Positions 44,168-53,346 are shown, counted from the first letter of the stretch. The stretch is 64,000 bases of DNA from Roseimarinus sediminis (GCF_050433125.1 NZ_JBNPXV010000003.1:62001-126000), one strand, 5' to 3'. Program-made: numbers and translations. Notes: generated by a model from the sequence alone, not told the origin.

Positions 44168-45265
44168 CTATTGTTCAATATCGGCAAGCGACATATACAT
44201 GTAAACGGCAAAAGTAGCCAGCCAGTGAGTACCTGCATAGTTATCGGAAATAACATTGGGAAGGGCTTCGGCTGCATGGCGGTAACCCGCCTGCCACAAA
44301 TCACTGTGCGTTTTCGAATCGTCGGGAAGGGCCTTTGCCAGCTCAAACAGACACCAGGCACGGCTCAGGTTCAATCCGTCGAGATGCACCCCCTTGGGAT
44401 CGTTGCGGTCGGCAACAACTGCCGGGTAGGTAATGGCATAAGGAAGTTCAGGCAGGAAGTTCCTGAACCAGCGTACAAAGTCCTCACGGTTTAAAACACG
44501 TCGCATCAGGTCGGCTTCAATGAGCGAAGGAGAAAAGAAATCATCGCCCTCGGGCTCCCACGAAGCCGGGATATTCCGGTCGTTCAGGTAATAAAACCGG
44601 GCCCTCTCAATCAGAAAGGCTTCAAATTCAACATCCCCGGTAGCCCGGGCAAAGTCGATGGCAAAGGCAATTCCGAAAGCCGTGTTTTCATGCACACCCC
44701 GTCGTACCGGGTAATATAAACCCGGCAAATAACTATAATATTGGTCTCTGATTACTTCGGCCAGTGGCAGCAAATTGTTCAGCCAGCGTTTCTCATGGCT
44801 GCTGCTTCCATTGGCCAGCTCTGCAGTTAGTTGAAGCAACCAGGCCCATCCATACGGACGCTCAAAACTGCTGCGCCCCCCGGTTTTGAAGTATTCAATT
44901 TCGGCCGCAATGTTCACTGCACTTAAATTACGGTCGATGGCCTCGATGATCTGATCGCTTTCAGGCATATTGGGAAATTGCTGCAACATTTTCACCAGCA
45001 ACCAATGACCATGTACCGAAGAATGCCAGTCGAAACAGCCATAAAACGCCGGATGCAGTTCCGCAGGAGAAGCCACATCATTATCCGACTGCAATACATG
45101 CGACAGCTTATTGGGATACTCCGTTTCGATGCACGAGAAAGCCAGCGATGAAAACTTGGCGGCACTCTCTATGGTGAAAGGAGGAATAATCATTTGTGAA
45201 TTCTGGGCTGGTAAAACCAATACCGAAAGAATAAACAGGATCAGCAGGTAAAGCAATCGAATCAT
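44168..45265 (-). CDS. DUF2891 secreted protein
   Basis: A 365-residue exported protein with a signal peptide (about 1-20, ending LPAQ). The mature part matches the DUF2891 family, an alpha/alpha-barrel-like fold: HPAFYGCFDWHSSVHGHW, PYGWAWLLQL and ENTAFGIAFAIDF with conserved His, Trp and Tyr residues that could form a carbohydrate site. An upstream in-frame start (45385) lies within the neighbouring terminator and is rejected. Substrate and activity unknown. Confidence 0.88.
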   Translation of the reverse strand: MIRLLYLLILFILSVLVLPAQNSQMIIPPFTIESAAKFSSLAFSCIETEYPNKLSHVLQSDNDVASPAELHPAFYGCFDWHSSVHGHWLLVKMLQQFPNMPESDQIIEAIDRNLSAVNIAAEIEYFKTGGRSSFERPYGWAWLLQLTAELANGSSSHEKRWLNNLLPLAEVIRDQYYSYLPGLYYPVRRGVHENTAFGIAFAIDFARATGDVEFEAFLIERARFYYLNDRNIPASWEPEGDDFFSPSLIEADLMRRVLNREDFVRWFRNFLPELPYAITYPAVVADRNDPKGVHLDGLNLSRAWCLFELAKALPDDSKTHSDLWQAGYRHAAEALPNVISDNYAGTHWLATFAVYMYMSLADIEQ

Positions 45266-45307
45266 TGTTTCTGTTTTATAAATGCTTTTAAAATTAACAA
45301 AACTTTC

Positions 45308-45353
45308 AAAAAAAAGCCCTGCCTGACTTTTAAAATCAGAAAGGGCTTTTTTA
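45308..45353 (-). terminator. Terminator of the BNR-repeat protein gene
   Basis: AAAAAGCCCT ... AGGGCTTTTT with an inner CTGA/TCAG pairing and A- and T-rich arms makes a hairpin usable in both directions. On the minus strand it is 20 bp after the stop at 45373 and is followed by T residues. Confidence 0.85.
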
Positions 45354-45372
45354 TCAATTCGCAAAAACACAC

Positions 45373-48300
45373 TTAGTCTTTCCAATCAGGAAGCCGACCG
45401 GGAGTCCAGGGAGCATTCAGCTCATTGAGCCATGTTTCAATTTGCGGCACATCATTCTCCAATATGCGCTTCAGTATTTCAAGTACAGGCGTTAATTCTT
45501 CCTTTACAATTTCATAAGAGCGCTGCTCGGTTTGTGTGAGAGGTCCCGTCGAATTGTAACGGGTATAAACAATTTCGCTTACACGCTTCGAAACCGGAAT
45601 TTGTGCTGGTGGAATTTCTTCCCAGCTTGCCTTTGCAGGCACACCGTGTAAAACAAAATCAAGTTGTTCAAGCTCGGTAGCCAGCTCGCGGGTTTTATCG
45701 AGCAAACCCTGCGGCGCATTGGCCATGGCATACAGCGTTTGTCTGTAGGTTTCCACTTTTTTTGTCAACTCGGCACTTAAGCGTTCGGCCCCTTCGGCTG
45801 CCACCAGCATATTGGCAATTTTTTCGTTAAAGGCATCCACCTTGGCCATGTCACTGGCAGGAAGTGTCAGCAGCTGTAGCTTTTCAACCTTAAACTGAAC
45901 AGGATCAACCAGCTTCACCAAACTGTCGCCATCTTTCAGATCGATGGCTACCTGATAGGTACCCGGCATAACATGACGGCCATTCTGACGTCCGGTTTTC
46001 AAGGGGTCGAAACGATCGGCACTCACAGGATAAGGCGAAGGATAGCGCAGGTTCCATGTCAGGCGGTTCACTCCTTTTTTAGGTGCTGTAACCAGCTTGT
46101 TAATAATATTTCCTTTCAGGTCCGAAATGGTAAAGATCAGGTGGGCTGCTTCTTCCCTGCCTTCCAATTGTAGTGTTCGCCACGACGGTTGTGGTATGTA
46201 GGCTCCCTCTTCGAACAGTTCCTTCTCTTTTTCACGTCGCTTTTCCTGTTTCGATTGAGGAACTTCTTTTAAATACCAGGTAAAGCTTGCACCATATTCC
46301 GGGTTGGGAGCATAGAAATAAGTGGCCCCCTGATTGTCGCGACTGCTCTTTGGCATGTACATCAGGGCCTTTTTAACGGGAAACAAATGGGCATCCTTTT
46401 GTAATAACGACTCACTGATACTGCGCAGTGGCTCATAATTGTCGAGCACATAAAAACCGCGCCCAAAAGTGGCAAGTACCAAATCGTTCTCGCGCTCCTG
46501 GATGGCAATATCGCGTACGGCAATGGTGGGGATGCCCGCCTTAAGCTGCACCCAGCGTTCTCCTCCGTCAACAGTGAAAAAGATGCCGAACTCAGTCCCT
46601 ACAAAAAGCAACTGAGGATTTACATGATCCTGCTGAATGGAATGGACGGTTTGGTTTTCGGGCAAATTACCTGCAATCGAGGTCCAGGTACGTCCCTTAT
46701 CGGTACTTCTCAGCAAATAAGGTGTAAAGTCGTCGCGTTTCAGGTTATCGAAAGCCGCATATACTGTCGATGCATCAAACTTGTCGGCTTGCAAATCGCT
46801 GCAATAAGTGTACTGCGGCACACCTGGAAATGATTTTACCTGATACCAGTCCTCGCCGTTGTTTTCGCTCACTGACACCACACCATCGTCGGTGCCGGCA
46901 TACAACAGGCCTTCTTTTACACGCGATTCATCGAGCGCTACAATGGTTCCCCACTGTGAGGTAGAAACGTGTTTCACCACGGCTTCGGCACTCCAGTATT
47001 TATCCATCATGGGCAGTGTGTCGCGACTAATTTGTGCTGTCAGATCATCACTGATTACCTGCCACGACTGCCCGCGGTCGTCGCTTCGGAATACCTTGTT
47101 GGCAGCCATGTAAAGCCGGGTGTGTTGATGCGGACTAAGAAACATCGGAGCATTCCAGTTCCATTTATAAGCTTCCTCGCCTTGTCGCTCGCGGGGTTTG
47201 ATGTAGGTTCGTTCACCACTTTTCTTATCATAACGGGCAACATTACCATACTGATATTCGCTGTAAACAATGTTGGGATCGACAGGATCGATGGCCTGCC
47301 AAAAACCGTCGCCTCCCAGGGTTTCTATCCATTCATCGTTGCTTACCCCCTTTTGTGTGAGGTTTTGCGAAGGTCCCCCCATCGAATTGTTGTCCTGGGT
47401 TCCTCCATAAATGTTGTAAAAAGGAACATCGTTATCAACGGCCACCCTGTAAAACTGGGTAATCGGCAAATTCTCCTTGAAGTCCCAGTTATTTCCTCCA
47501 TCGTAACTTTCATAGATTCCACCATCACCACCAATAAGCAAATGAGCAGTATTGGCGGGATTGATCCACAGTGCATGATCGTCGACATGGCGGTTGCTGC
47601 TGCCCAGTCGTTGCCATGTTTTTCCGGCATCGGTGGTAAAATGGGTAAAGGTTTCGACCGAGTACACCTTGTCAACATCCTTCGGATCGCAGAAGATTTC
47701 GTTGTAGTACTGCCCACTGCTGGCATGATCGCTCATGCGCTCCCAGCTTTCACCACGGTTGGTACTTCTGAAAAAACCTCCCTTTTCGTATTGTGCCTCA
47801 ACAATCAGATACAACACATCGGGATTGACGGGCGAAATGGCCAGCCCCATCCCGCCTATATGAACATCGGGCAGCCCCTTGGTTATTTTTCGCCAGTTCA
47901 CACCGCCATCAGTACTTTTATATACAGCCGATTCGGGACCTCCCCCGATTTTCCCAAAATGGGTCCGGCGCCTTTGTTCCGAGGTGGCATACAGCACATC
48001 GGGATTCGACGGATCGATTACTACGTTGTTCACTCCGGTATGCTCACTAATTTCGAGCACTTTGTTCCAGCTTTCACCGCCATCGGTGGTTTTGAAGAGT
48101 CCGCGATCACCTCCCGGTCCCCAGGCCGATCCTTCGCAGGCCACATAAACCACATTGCTGTTACGGGGATCGATGACGATGCCGCCAATCTGACGGGAGT
48201 CTTTCAAACCCATATTTTTGAACGACTTTCCACCGTCGAGCGACTTGTAAATACCATCGCCGTAGCCCAGTGCCCGCTGGTGGTTGTTCTCACCGGTTCC

Positions 48301-48654
48301 GACCCAAACAACATTGGGATTTTGCGGATCAAGCTCCACATCGCCAATTGAATAACTTCCGTATTGATCGAAAATTGGCTCCCAGGTGGTACCATTATTA
48401 ACAGTTTTCCAAACATTACCCGACGCCACGCCAACATAATAGATTGCAGGATTTTCGGGATGAACGGCAAAGTCGGCAATTCTTCCTGAGGCCCAGGCCG
48501 GACCTATGCTCCTGAATTTTAATCCACCGATTAGCGAACTATTTAATAAAGTGTCGGCTTCATTTTCAACTTTTTTCCCAAATCCGTTAGCCGGATGAAG
48601 GAAAAGGATCATTAACATGGCAACAAACAGCAAGTGAATCTTTCTCCGAATCAT
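45373..48654 (-). CDS. Large secreted BNR/VPS10-type beta-propeller protein
   Basis: A 1093-residue exported protein with a signal peptide (about 1-26). Residues about 40-760 are two beta-propeller-like blocks with many BNR/Asp-box repeats of the form S-x-D-x-G-x-x-W (SLDGGKSF, TTDGGESW, STDGGVNW, STNRGESW, TTDAGKTW, DDRGQSW). The C-terminal 330 residues include a beta-sandwich around RLTWNLRYPSPYPV and a helical tail. The VPS10/sortilin-like family is often annotated as glycosyl hydrolase in Bacteroidota, but no sialidase active site is evident. Likely periplasmic or surface; ligand unknown. Confidence 0.88.
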   Translation of the reverse strand: MIRRKIHLLFVAMLMILFLHPANGFGKKVENEADTLLNSSLIGGLKFRSIGPAWASGRIADFAVHPENPAIYYVGVASGNVWKTVNNGTTWEPIFDQYGSYSIGDVELDPQNPNVVWVGTGENNHQRALGYGDGIYKSLDGGKSFKNMGLKDSRQIGGIVIDPRNSNVVYVACEGSAWGPGGDRGLFKTTDGGESWNKVLEISEHTGVNNVVIDPSNPDVLYATSEQRRRTHFGKIGGGPESAVYKSTDGGVNWRKITKGLPDVHIGGMGLAISPVNPDVLYLIVEAQYEKGGFFRSTNRGESWERMSDHASSGQYYNEIFCDPKDVDKVYSVETFTHFTTDAGKTWQRLGSSNRHVDDHALWINPANTAHLLIGGDGGIYESYDGGNNWDFKENLPITQFYRVAVDNDVPFYNIYGGTQDNNSMGGPSQNLTQKGVSNDEWIETLGGDGFWQAIDPVDPNIVYSEYQYGNVARYDKKSGERTYIKPRERQGEEAYKWNWNAPMFLSPHQHTRLYMAANKVFRSDDRGQSWQVISDDLTAQISRDTLPMMDKYWSAEAVVKHVSTSQWGTIVALDESRVKEGLLYAGTDDGVVSVSENNGEDWYQVKSFPGVPQYTYCSDLQADKFDASTVYAAFDNLKRDDFTPYLLRSTDKGRTWTSIAGNLPENQTVHSIQQDHVNPQLLFVGTEFGIFFTVDGGERWVQLKAGIPTIAVRDIAIQERENDLVLATFGRGFYVLDNYEPLRSISESLLQKDAHLFPVKKALMYMPKSSRDNQGATYFYAPNPEYGASFTWYLKEVPQSKQEKRREKEKELFEEGAYIPQPSWRTLQLEGREEAAHLIFTISDLKGNIINKLVTAPKKGVNRLTWNLRYPSPYPVSADRFDPLKTGRQNGRHVMPGTYQVAIDLKDGDSLVKLVDPVQFKVEKLQLLTLPASDMAKVDAFNEKIANMLVAAEGAERLSAELTKKVETYRQTLYAMANAPQGLLDKTRELATELEQLDFVLHGVPAKASWEEIPPAQIPVSKRVSEIVYTRYNSTGPLTQTEQRSYEIVKEELTPVLEILKRILENDVPQIETWLNELNAPWTPGRLPDWKD

Positions 48655-48829
48655 AAGTATCGATTTATTCCATTGAATATTAAAGGCTCAGGCCTTGTGG
48701 TGAATTGTATGCGACAATTTATAAAAAAGCAGGCGCACGGCAAAGGTTTTCCATCATACTGAACAAAATATTTCTACAGGCAACCTTTTTGATACTTCAG
48801 TCATCTGTCTAATCAAATTAGAAAAAAGA

Positions 48830-49300
48830 ATGAAGAAGCTTTCAATTTTTGCACTCTCAATGTTGCTCATCGCCCTGTTTTTCCCGGTTTTGTTCCACTC
48901 GTGCGAACATAGTGAAATAGAAGATGCAGTGAACGAAGATGTTCTGTTTACCTATATCAGCGCCTGTGGCTGGTGTGCCGGCAGCGAGGAACTGAATATC
49001 AGGGGGAATGAAGCCAGCTATCAATACCATGCAGTCTGCGACAATCCATCAAAAAGCAGTGAGCTCGAATTAAGCACTGAACAGCTCGAAGCCTTGAATC
49101 TTTCTTATCTTTTTCATCAGCTTCAATCCATGAATCTTGACGAATGCGGAGTTTGCGTTGATGGCTGTGACGAACAACTTCGATTTGAAACCGAAAATCA
49201 GGAATTCTTTATACGATTTACCAACGATGACTCCCTGGGCACCATCATCAGCGAGCTGGAACAAATCAGGCTACTGGTAGACCAAATGCGCAATGAATAG
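48830..49300 (+). CDS. Cysteine-rich lipoprotein of unknown function
   Basis: A 156-residue lipoprotein (lipobox LFHSC, Cys25). The mature part has six further cysteines, including CGWC (near residues 52-55) and CGVCVDGC (near 103-110), the spacing of which could bind a metal or form two disulfides. The C-terminus is a helix (IISELEQIRLLVDQM). It is divergent from the BNR protein gene and 210 bp upstream of the VTC cluster. No family was recognised. Confidence 0.75.
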   Translation: MKKLSIFALSMLLIALFFPVLFHSCEHSEIEDAVNEDVLFTYISACGWCAGSEELNIRGNEASYQYHAVCDNPSKSSELELSTEQLEALNLSYLFHQLQSMNLDECGVCVDGCDEQLRFETENQEFFIRFTNDDSLGTIISELEQIRLLVDQMRNE

Positions 49301-49445
49301 TATTTTCTTCTTTAAAAAATTATTTCACAGCCTCCCTGCTGATTCAATTAAAAAAAGATTATTTTCGGGCATTGAATATTCATATTAACTTTACATCCCC
49401 TTAACCATTTTCAAAGAAAAGACAGGGTTTTTGTAAAATCATGCA

Positions 49446-49477
49446 ATAACATACACGCAATATGTTTTTTATGTTAT
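49446..49477. promoter_or_regulatory. Inverted repeat in the leader of the VTC cluster
   Basis: ATAACATA (49446-49453) and TATGTTAT (49470-49477) form a perfect 8-bp inverted repeat with a 16-bp spacer, in the 210-bp gap before the lipoprotein gene at 49511. A possible regulator operator; no known consensus was matched. An AGGAGA lies 13 nt before the start codon, unusual for a genome otherwise lacking ribosome sites. Confidence 0.35.
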
Positions 49478-49510
49478 GCGTATAATAAATAGTAGGAGAC
49501 CGAAGAGCCC

Positions 49511-50275
49511 ATGATACGACCAATTAAGATTTTTAAACTGAGTGCAGCCAGCCTGTTCATCCTTTTCAGCTTACTCAATATTTCGTGCAGCCAGGAAGAA
49601 GGTTTTGGAGGCAACAGTCATATAAACGGCACACTCATCACTAAATTTTACAATAGCGATTTTTCTGTATATCAAGGAGAAGCTCCTGCCATTGACCAGG
49701 ATGTTTTTCTTCTTTTTGGCGAAAACATGACGGTTGGTGAAGACGTTGCCGTAAGCAATTACGGGCAGTTCGAATTCAGTTATTTATGGCCCGGCAGCTA
49801 CCAGCTTTACTATATGTCGGACGACACCCTGAGTAAATCGTGGGACGAAATAAGCCTTTCGCTTAACTTCAATCTGGCAAAAAACGAAACTCTTAGCCTC
49901 GACACCCTGTACACCTATAAAGCGCTCGACTGGGATGAAGGACACGCCAGCATCAAAGGATCGGTGAAAATGATCGACTATGTGAACGAGTCGATATATC
50001 CCAACCTGGTAGTAAAAGACACCTATCCGGCGCAGGAGCAGGAAATCTATCTGACTTACAACCACGCCGATTTTTATCAGGAACGCATACGCACCGATGA
50101 AAACGGCCAGTTTGTTTTCAATAACTTACTGAAAGGTCATTACAAGATCGTCGTTTACAGCGAAAATGTTCAGGAGACCGACAAGAAAGCCTTAATTCCG
50201 GTGATTAGCGAACTTGAGATTACTGACACCTTTCAGCATATTACAATGGATGAATTAACAATCGAAAAATTTTAA
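49511..50275 (+). CDS. Lipoprotein with tandem CarboxypepD-like beta-sandwich domains
   Basis: A 254-residue lipoprotein (lipobox LNISC, Cys26). Two halves (about 35-140 and 145-250) each look like an immunoglobulin-like carboxypeptidase-regulatory domain: a G-rich transport-like opening, then the phrase SNYGQFEFSYLWPGSYQLYYMS in the first and DENGQFVFNNLLKGHYKIVVYS in the second, a clear internal duplication. It is the first gene of the VTC cluster, 3 bp before the next. Likely faces the periplasm or surface. Confidence 0.75.
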   Translation: MIRPIKIFKLSAASLFILFSLLNISCSQEEGFGGNSHINGTLITKFYNSDFSVYQGEAPAIDQDVFLLFGENMTVGEDVAVSNYGQFEFSYLWPGSYQLYYMSDDTLSKSWDEISLSLNFNLAKNETLSLDTLYTYKALDWDEGHASIKGSVKMIDYVNESIYPNLVVKDTYPAQEQEIYLTYNHADFYQERIRTDENGQFVFNNLLKGHYKIVVYSENVQETDKKALIPVISELEITDTFQHITMDELTIEKF

Positions 50276-50278
50276 ACC

Positions 50279-50689
50279 ATGAAATACCTGATCAGCCTGC
50301 TATTGATATCACTTTGCTTTGCAGTAAATGCACAAGACAGGGATGAGATCATAAAAAAAGGAATTGAAGTGAAGCGCTACTACGAACAGGAGCTCGAAGA
50401 TGGCGACAGCGATTACTATCTTTTTAAAGAAGAGCATTTCAATTTCAAGGGCGAAATAGTAGAACTAAAAGAATTCAACAACAAGGGCAAGGACGTCGAC
50501 ATCTGGTTCAAATACCAATACGATGAAATAGGCCAACTGATTGAGGAACTTGAACTGGACGCAAAAGGAAATCAAAAAGAGCGCATTGTTTATCGCTATG
50601 AAAAAGGGCTCAGGATTGAGAAACTTTATTATGATGAGAAAGACCGCTTAAGACAAAGAAGGAAATATGAATATGAATTTAGAAGATAG
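50279..50689 (+). CDS. Small exported protein with YD/RHS-like repeats
   Basis: A 136-residue protein with a signal peptide (1-19, ending VNAQ) and a tail of YD-type repeats: WFKYQYDEIGQLIEELEL and IVYRYEKGLRIEKLYYDEKDRL, comparable to a short RHS or MORN-like strand ladder. It is 3 bp after the lipoprotein gene and its last 23 bp overlap the VTC gene start. Function unknown; the tight spacing suggests it belongs to the VTC system. Confidence 0.7.
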   Translation: MKYLISLLLISLCFAVNAQDRDEIIKKGIEVKRYYEQELEDGDSDYYLFKEEHFNFKGEIVELKEFNNKGKDVDIWFKYQYDEIGQLIEELELDAKGNQKERIVYRYEKGLRIEKLYYDEKDRLRQRRKYEYEFRR

Positions 50690-51434
50690 GATAAAAAGTG
50701 TGATCAGTCAGTATGATCCAATTTCTTTGGAAGAAATGGATCAGGTAAGGCTGATGCGCCGTACCGATACAAAATTTGTATTCAACCTGAAATACCTGCC
50801 TCATTTGCTTGGCAAAGCTGCCGATCGCTATATGATGGTCGAAATTGCCGGTGAAAGGGAACAAATTTACCATACCACCTATTTCGACACTTCAAATTAC
50901 GACATGTACCAGCTGCACCATAACGGCAAACTGAACCGGCACAAGGTACGCATCAGAAAATACCTGTATACCCAACAGGAATTTCTGGAGATCAAACGAA
51001 AAAACAACAAGGGTGAAACGGTAAAAACCCGAATAGAACATGCCCACCCGGGCCAGGTACCTGGGATTGTTGACAAGGGGCGTTTCATCGAAAATAATTC
51101 ACCCTACCAGTCGCATGCACTCGCTCCCACTTTGGGGAACAACTTCATCAGACTGACCCTGGTAAACAAAGACTTCAGCGAACGCATAACGCTCGATTAT
51201 CAGCTAAGCTTTACCGATTTAAAATACAATAACCAGTCAGCTCCTTCTGAAATATGCATTGCTGAAATCAAAAAGGGCCGATACAACAAGACCTCACCCT
51301 TTATTCACATATTGCGACAAATGGGTATCAACTCAATGGGATTCAGTAAATATTGTATGGGCCTTGCCATGCTCAATCCTGAGGTAAAAAATAACCTCTT
51401 TAAACAAAAAATCAGATCGATCGTCAAAGTATAA
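50667..51434 (+). CDS. VTC-domain protein (polyphosphate polymerase-like)
   Basis: A 255-residue cytoplasmic protein with a VTC-type triphosphate tunnel domain. Basic and acidic tunnel residues are visible in RRTDTKFVF (31-39), TTYFDT, RHKVRIRKY, EIKRKNNKGE and IAEIKKGR. In yeast Vtc4 this domain polymerises inorganic polyphosphate from ATP; bacterial VTC proteins linked to DUF4956 are less understood. It starts within the preceding gene and precedes DUF4956 by 19 bp, so the pair is likely a functional unit. Confidence 0.9.
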   Translation: MNMNLEDRIKSVISQYDPISLEEMDQVRLMRRTDTKFVFNLKYLPHLLGKAADRYMMVEIAGEREQIYHTTYFDTSNYDMYQLHHNGKLNRHKVRIRKYLYTQQEFLEIKRKNNKGETVKTRIEHAHPGQVPGIVDKGRFIENNSPYQSHALAPTLGNNFIRLTLVNKDFSERITLDYQLSFTDLKYNNQSAPSEICIAEIKKGRYNKTSPFIHILRQMGINSMGFSKYCMGLAMLNPEVKNNLFKQKIRSIVKV

Positions 51435-51453
51435 CAACCAGCAAACAATTAAC

Positions 51454-52107
51454 ATGGAACTATTTAACATTGAAATCATCGACATAGAAGACTTTACCGA
51501 ACTGATTATACGTTTTCTGCTTAACTTCATTGTAGTTTTTGTTGCGGTTCGCTTTCTTTACTACAAGGTACGGCGGCGGCGCGACTACCTGTTTACCTAC
51601 ATTCTGATCGCTACCGTGGTCTTTCTGCTTTGCTTTTTGCTCGAGAATGTCAAATTGGAGCTGGGTTTTGCTTTAGGACTGTTTGCCATCTTTGGCATCA
51701 TCAGGTACCGGACGCAGCAAATTCCGATCAAGGAAATGACCTATCTCTTTCTGGTAATAGGAATTTCAGTCATCAATGCCCTGTCGAATAAAAAAGTAAG
51801 TTATGCCGAATTGCTTACCACCAATGCGCTAATGCTCATTGTAACCTATGGACTGGAGCGCATGATGATGCTTAAGCATGAATCGCGCAAGTCGATCATC
51901 TACGAAAAGATTGAATTGATAAAACCGGAGAAACGATCGGAAATGAAACTCGATCTGGAAGAACGCACAGGGCTCACCATTAACCGGGTTGAAGTAGGAA
52001 AAATCGACTTCTTAAGAGATACTGCCCGGGTAAATATTTACTATTACGAAGACGAGAATCTGGCCGACGACGATGATTCGGCCAATAATGACGAAGATGA
52101 TGATTAG
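51454..52107 (+). CDS. DUF4956 membrane protein
   Basis: A 217-residue inner-membrane protein with about four helices in residues 10-125, containing the family phrase FGIIRYRTQQIPIKEMTYLFLVI. The C-terminal cytoplasmic region (about 145-217) ends in a very acidic tail (DDDDSANNDEDDD). DUF4956 proteins accompany VTC or CotH proteins across bacteria and may form the membrane part of a polyphosphate or phosphate channel; no reaction is proven. The next gene starts inside its last codons. Confidence 0.9.
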   Translation: MELFNIEIIDIEDFTELIIRFLLNFIVVFVAVRFLYYKVRRRRDYLFTYILIATVVFLLCFLLENVKLELGFALGLFAIFGIIRYRTQQIPIKEMTYLFLVIGISVINALSNKKVSYAELLTTNALMLIVTYGLERMMMLKHESRKSIIYEKIELIKPEKRSEMKLDLEERTGLTINRVEVGKIDFLRDTARVNIYYYEDENLADDDDSANNDEDDD

Positions 52108-52783
52108 GCCCTTTTGGCGCTTCCTGTTCATATTACTTTTACTCACAACAATGGTCTCAGGAGGATTTGCTCAGCGCAATGATTTCAGACTAAGGTTATC
52201 GGGTGAAATCGAAACAGAGCTGCTCAACGACCTGAAAGGAAGCCTTGAATACGAACACCGTTTCGATCAAAATCTGAGCACCTTCGACAAGGCCTTTTTT
52301 GAGCCCAAGTTATCGTACGATCTCCCCAACGATTTCAGGATAGGTGCCAAATACCGCATCATGTACGATCAAAACCGAAGCCGCGAGCGGGAACTACGTC
52401 AGCGCATCTCGGCCTATCTTCGCTATGGCATCGATATCGATGATTTTGAATTAAAGTTGACCACCACCTTGCAATACGGCTTCGACGATCTCACCAACTC
52501 CGTATTTAGCCGTGAACAAAAACTCATCCACCGCAATGCTGTAGAAATTGAATACAACTGGTTTGGGCAACCCTATACTCCTTTTGTCGAATACGAATTC
52601 TTCGTTCATACCAATCATCCCAATGGAGCCATTGTCAATCAGTGGAGACTTAAAATGGGAACATCAGTTAAACTTTCAAAAGCCTCATCGCTTGATTTGT
52701 TTTACCTGTTCGAAAATGAATTCAATGTAGTTGCTCCGGTCGATTCGCATGTGATAGGAGCCAAATACGCCTACTCCTTTTAA
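52097..52783 (+). CDS. DUF2490 outer-membrane beta-barrel protein
   Basis: A 228-residue protein (signal peptide about 1-25, ending GFAQ) with the DUF2490 pattern: LRLSGEIETELLNDLKGSLEYEHRFDQ, YRIMYDQNRSRERELRQRISAYL, and a C-terminal aromatic strand ending YAYSF. The family is an outer-membrane barrel of unknown function. It overlaps the DUF4956 gene by 11 bp; an upstream in-frame ATG at 52073 would add eight residues before the signal and is less likely. It adds an outer-membrane component to the VTC cluster. Confidence 0.85.
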   Translation: MMIRPFWRFLFILLLLTTMVSGGFAQRNDFRLRLSGEIETELLNDLKGSLEYEHRFDQNLSTFDKAFFEPKLSYDLPNDFRIGAKYRIMYDQNRSRERELRQRISAYLRYGIDIDDFELKLTTTLQYGFDDLTNSVFSREQKLIHRNAVEIEYNWFGQPYTPFVEYEFFVHTNHPNGAIVNQWRLKMGTSVKLSKASSLDLFYLFENEFNVVAPVDSHVIGAKYAYSF

Positions 52784-52841
52784 TGCAAATTCGAAAAATC
52801 TATCAAAATATTTAAATTTTTGTTAAAAGTACTTTTTTGAG

Positions 52842-52868
52842 GCAACCCTTTGTGGGTAATAGTTGTCA
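52842..52868 (+). promoter_or_regulatory. Third ECF-like promoter motif
   Basis: GCAACCC (52842-52848), 16 bp, GTCA (52865-52868), similar to the two motifs at 25667 and 27893 but with a one-base change in the -10 word. It precedes the CarboxypepD-reg gene by about 40 bp and hints at membership of the same sigma regulon. Confidence 0.35.
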
Positions 52869-52906
52869 TTATAACAGCCATGTTAAACATTCAAACAATT
52901 ATTACC

Positions 52907-53293
52907 ATGAAACTAAAACACCTCTTTATCGTGCTTGCACTCCTGATTTCGGGTAGTGTATTCAGTCAGAACCAATTCACACTGAGCGGAATCGTCAGCG
53001 ATTCCGTTTCGGGTGAAACACTGAAAGGAATTGATATTTTTGTAAAGGATCGCCTTACCGGAACCATTAGTAATTACAGGGGCGCCTACCTGTTGTATCT
53101 CAACGAAGGCGAATACGAAATCTCCTTTTCAGGCAACGGTTATGTGAAAGAAGTAATCAGCATTCAACTGCACGACGATTTGTCACAGTCGGTCGCTCTG
53201 AAACCTGCACAGGCCAAAAGTCAAAAACGGCTGTTTTCACATAAGAAATCAGAGCAGGAAAAACTGATCAGTGCCACTGAAAACAAAAAATAA
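52907..53293 (+). CDS. Small exported protein with a CarboxypepD_reg-like domain
   Basis: A 128-residue protein from the ATG at 52907 (the frame is open from 52850 but adds no sensible N-terminus). A signal peptide (1-20, ending VFSQ) is followed by one carboxypeptidase-regulatory domain (FTLSGIVSDSVSGETLKGIDIFV to about residue 105) of the kind that opens SusC-like receptors. It has no plug or barrel, so it is a free-standing domain. It may belong to the VTC cluster, though a 123-bp gap and an ECF-like motif separate it. Confidence 0.8.
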   Translation: MKLKHLFIVLALLISGSVFSQNQFTLSGIVSDSVSGETLKGIDIFVKDRLTGTISNYRGAYLLYLNEGEYEISFSGNGYVKEVISIQLHDDLSQSVALKPAQAKSQKRLFSHKKSEQEKLISATENKK

Positions 53294-53312
53294 CGCCTTC
53301 TCAGTTACAGTA

Positions 53313-53346
53313 ACAAAAAAGGATGAGATGATCATCCTTTTTTGTT
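53313..53346 (+). terminator. Terminator after the VTC cluster
   Basis: AACAAAAAAGGATGA pairs with TCATCCTTTTTGTT with one bulged base, a strong hairpin with A and T flanks. The following 53347-53616 stretch is AT-rich and shows no gene. Confidence 0.85.

Noticed and set aside
46969..48351. A long open frame on the + strand (460 codons) opposite the BNR-repeat gene.
   Set aside because: It is antisense to a confident gene with strong repeat motifs; its translated sequence is low in recognisable domains, so it is a shadow of codon bias.
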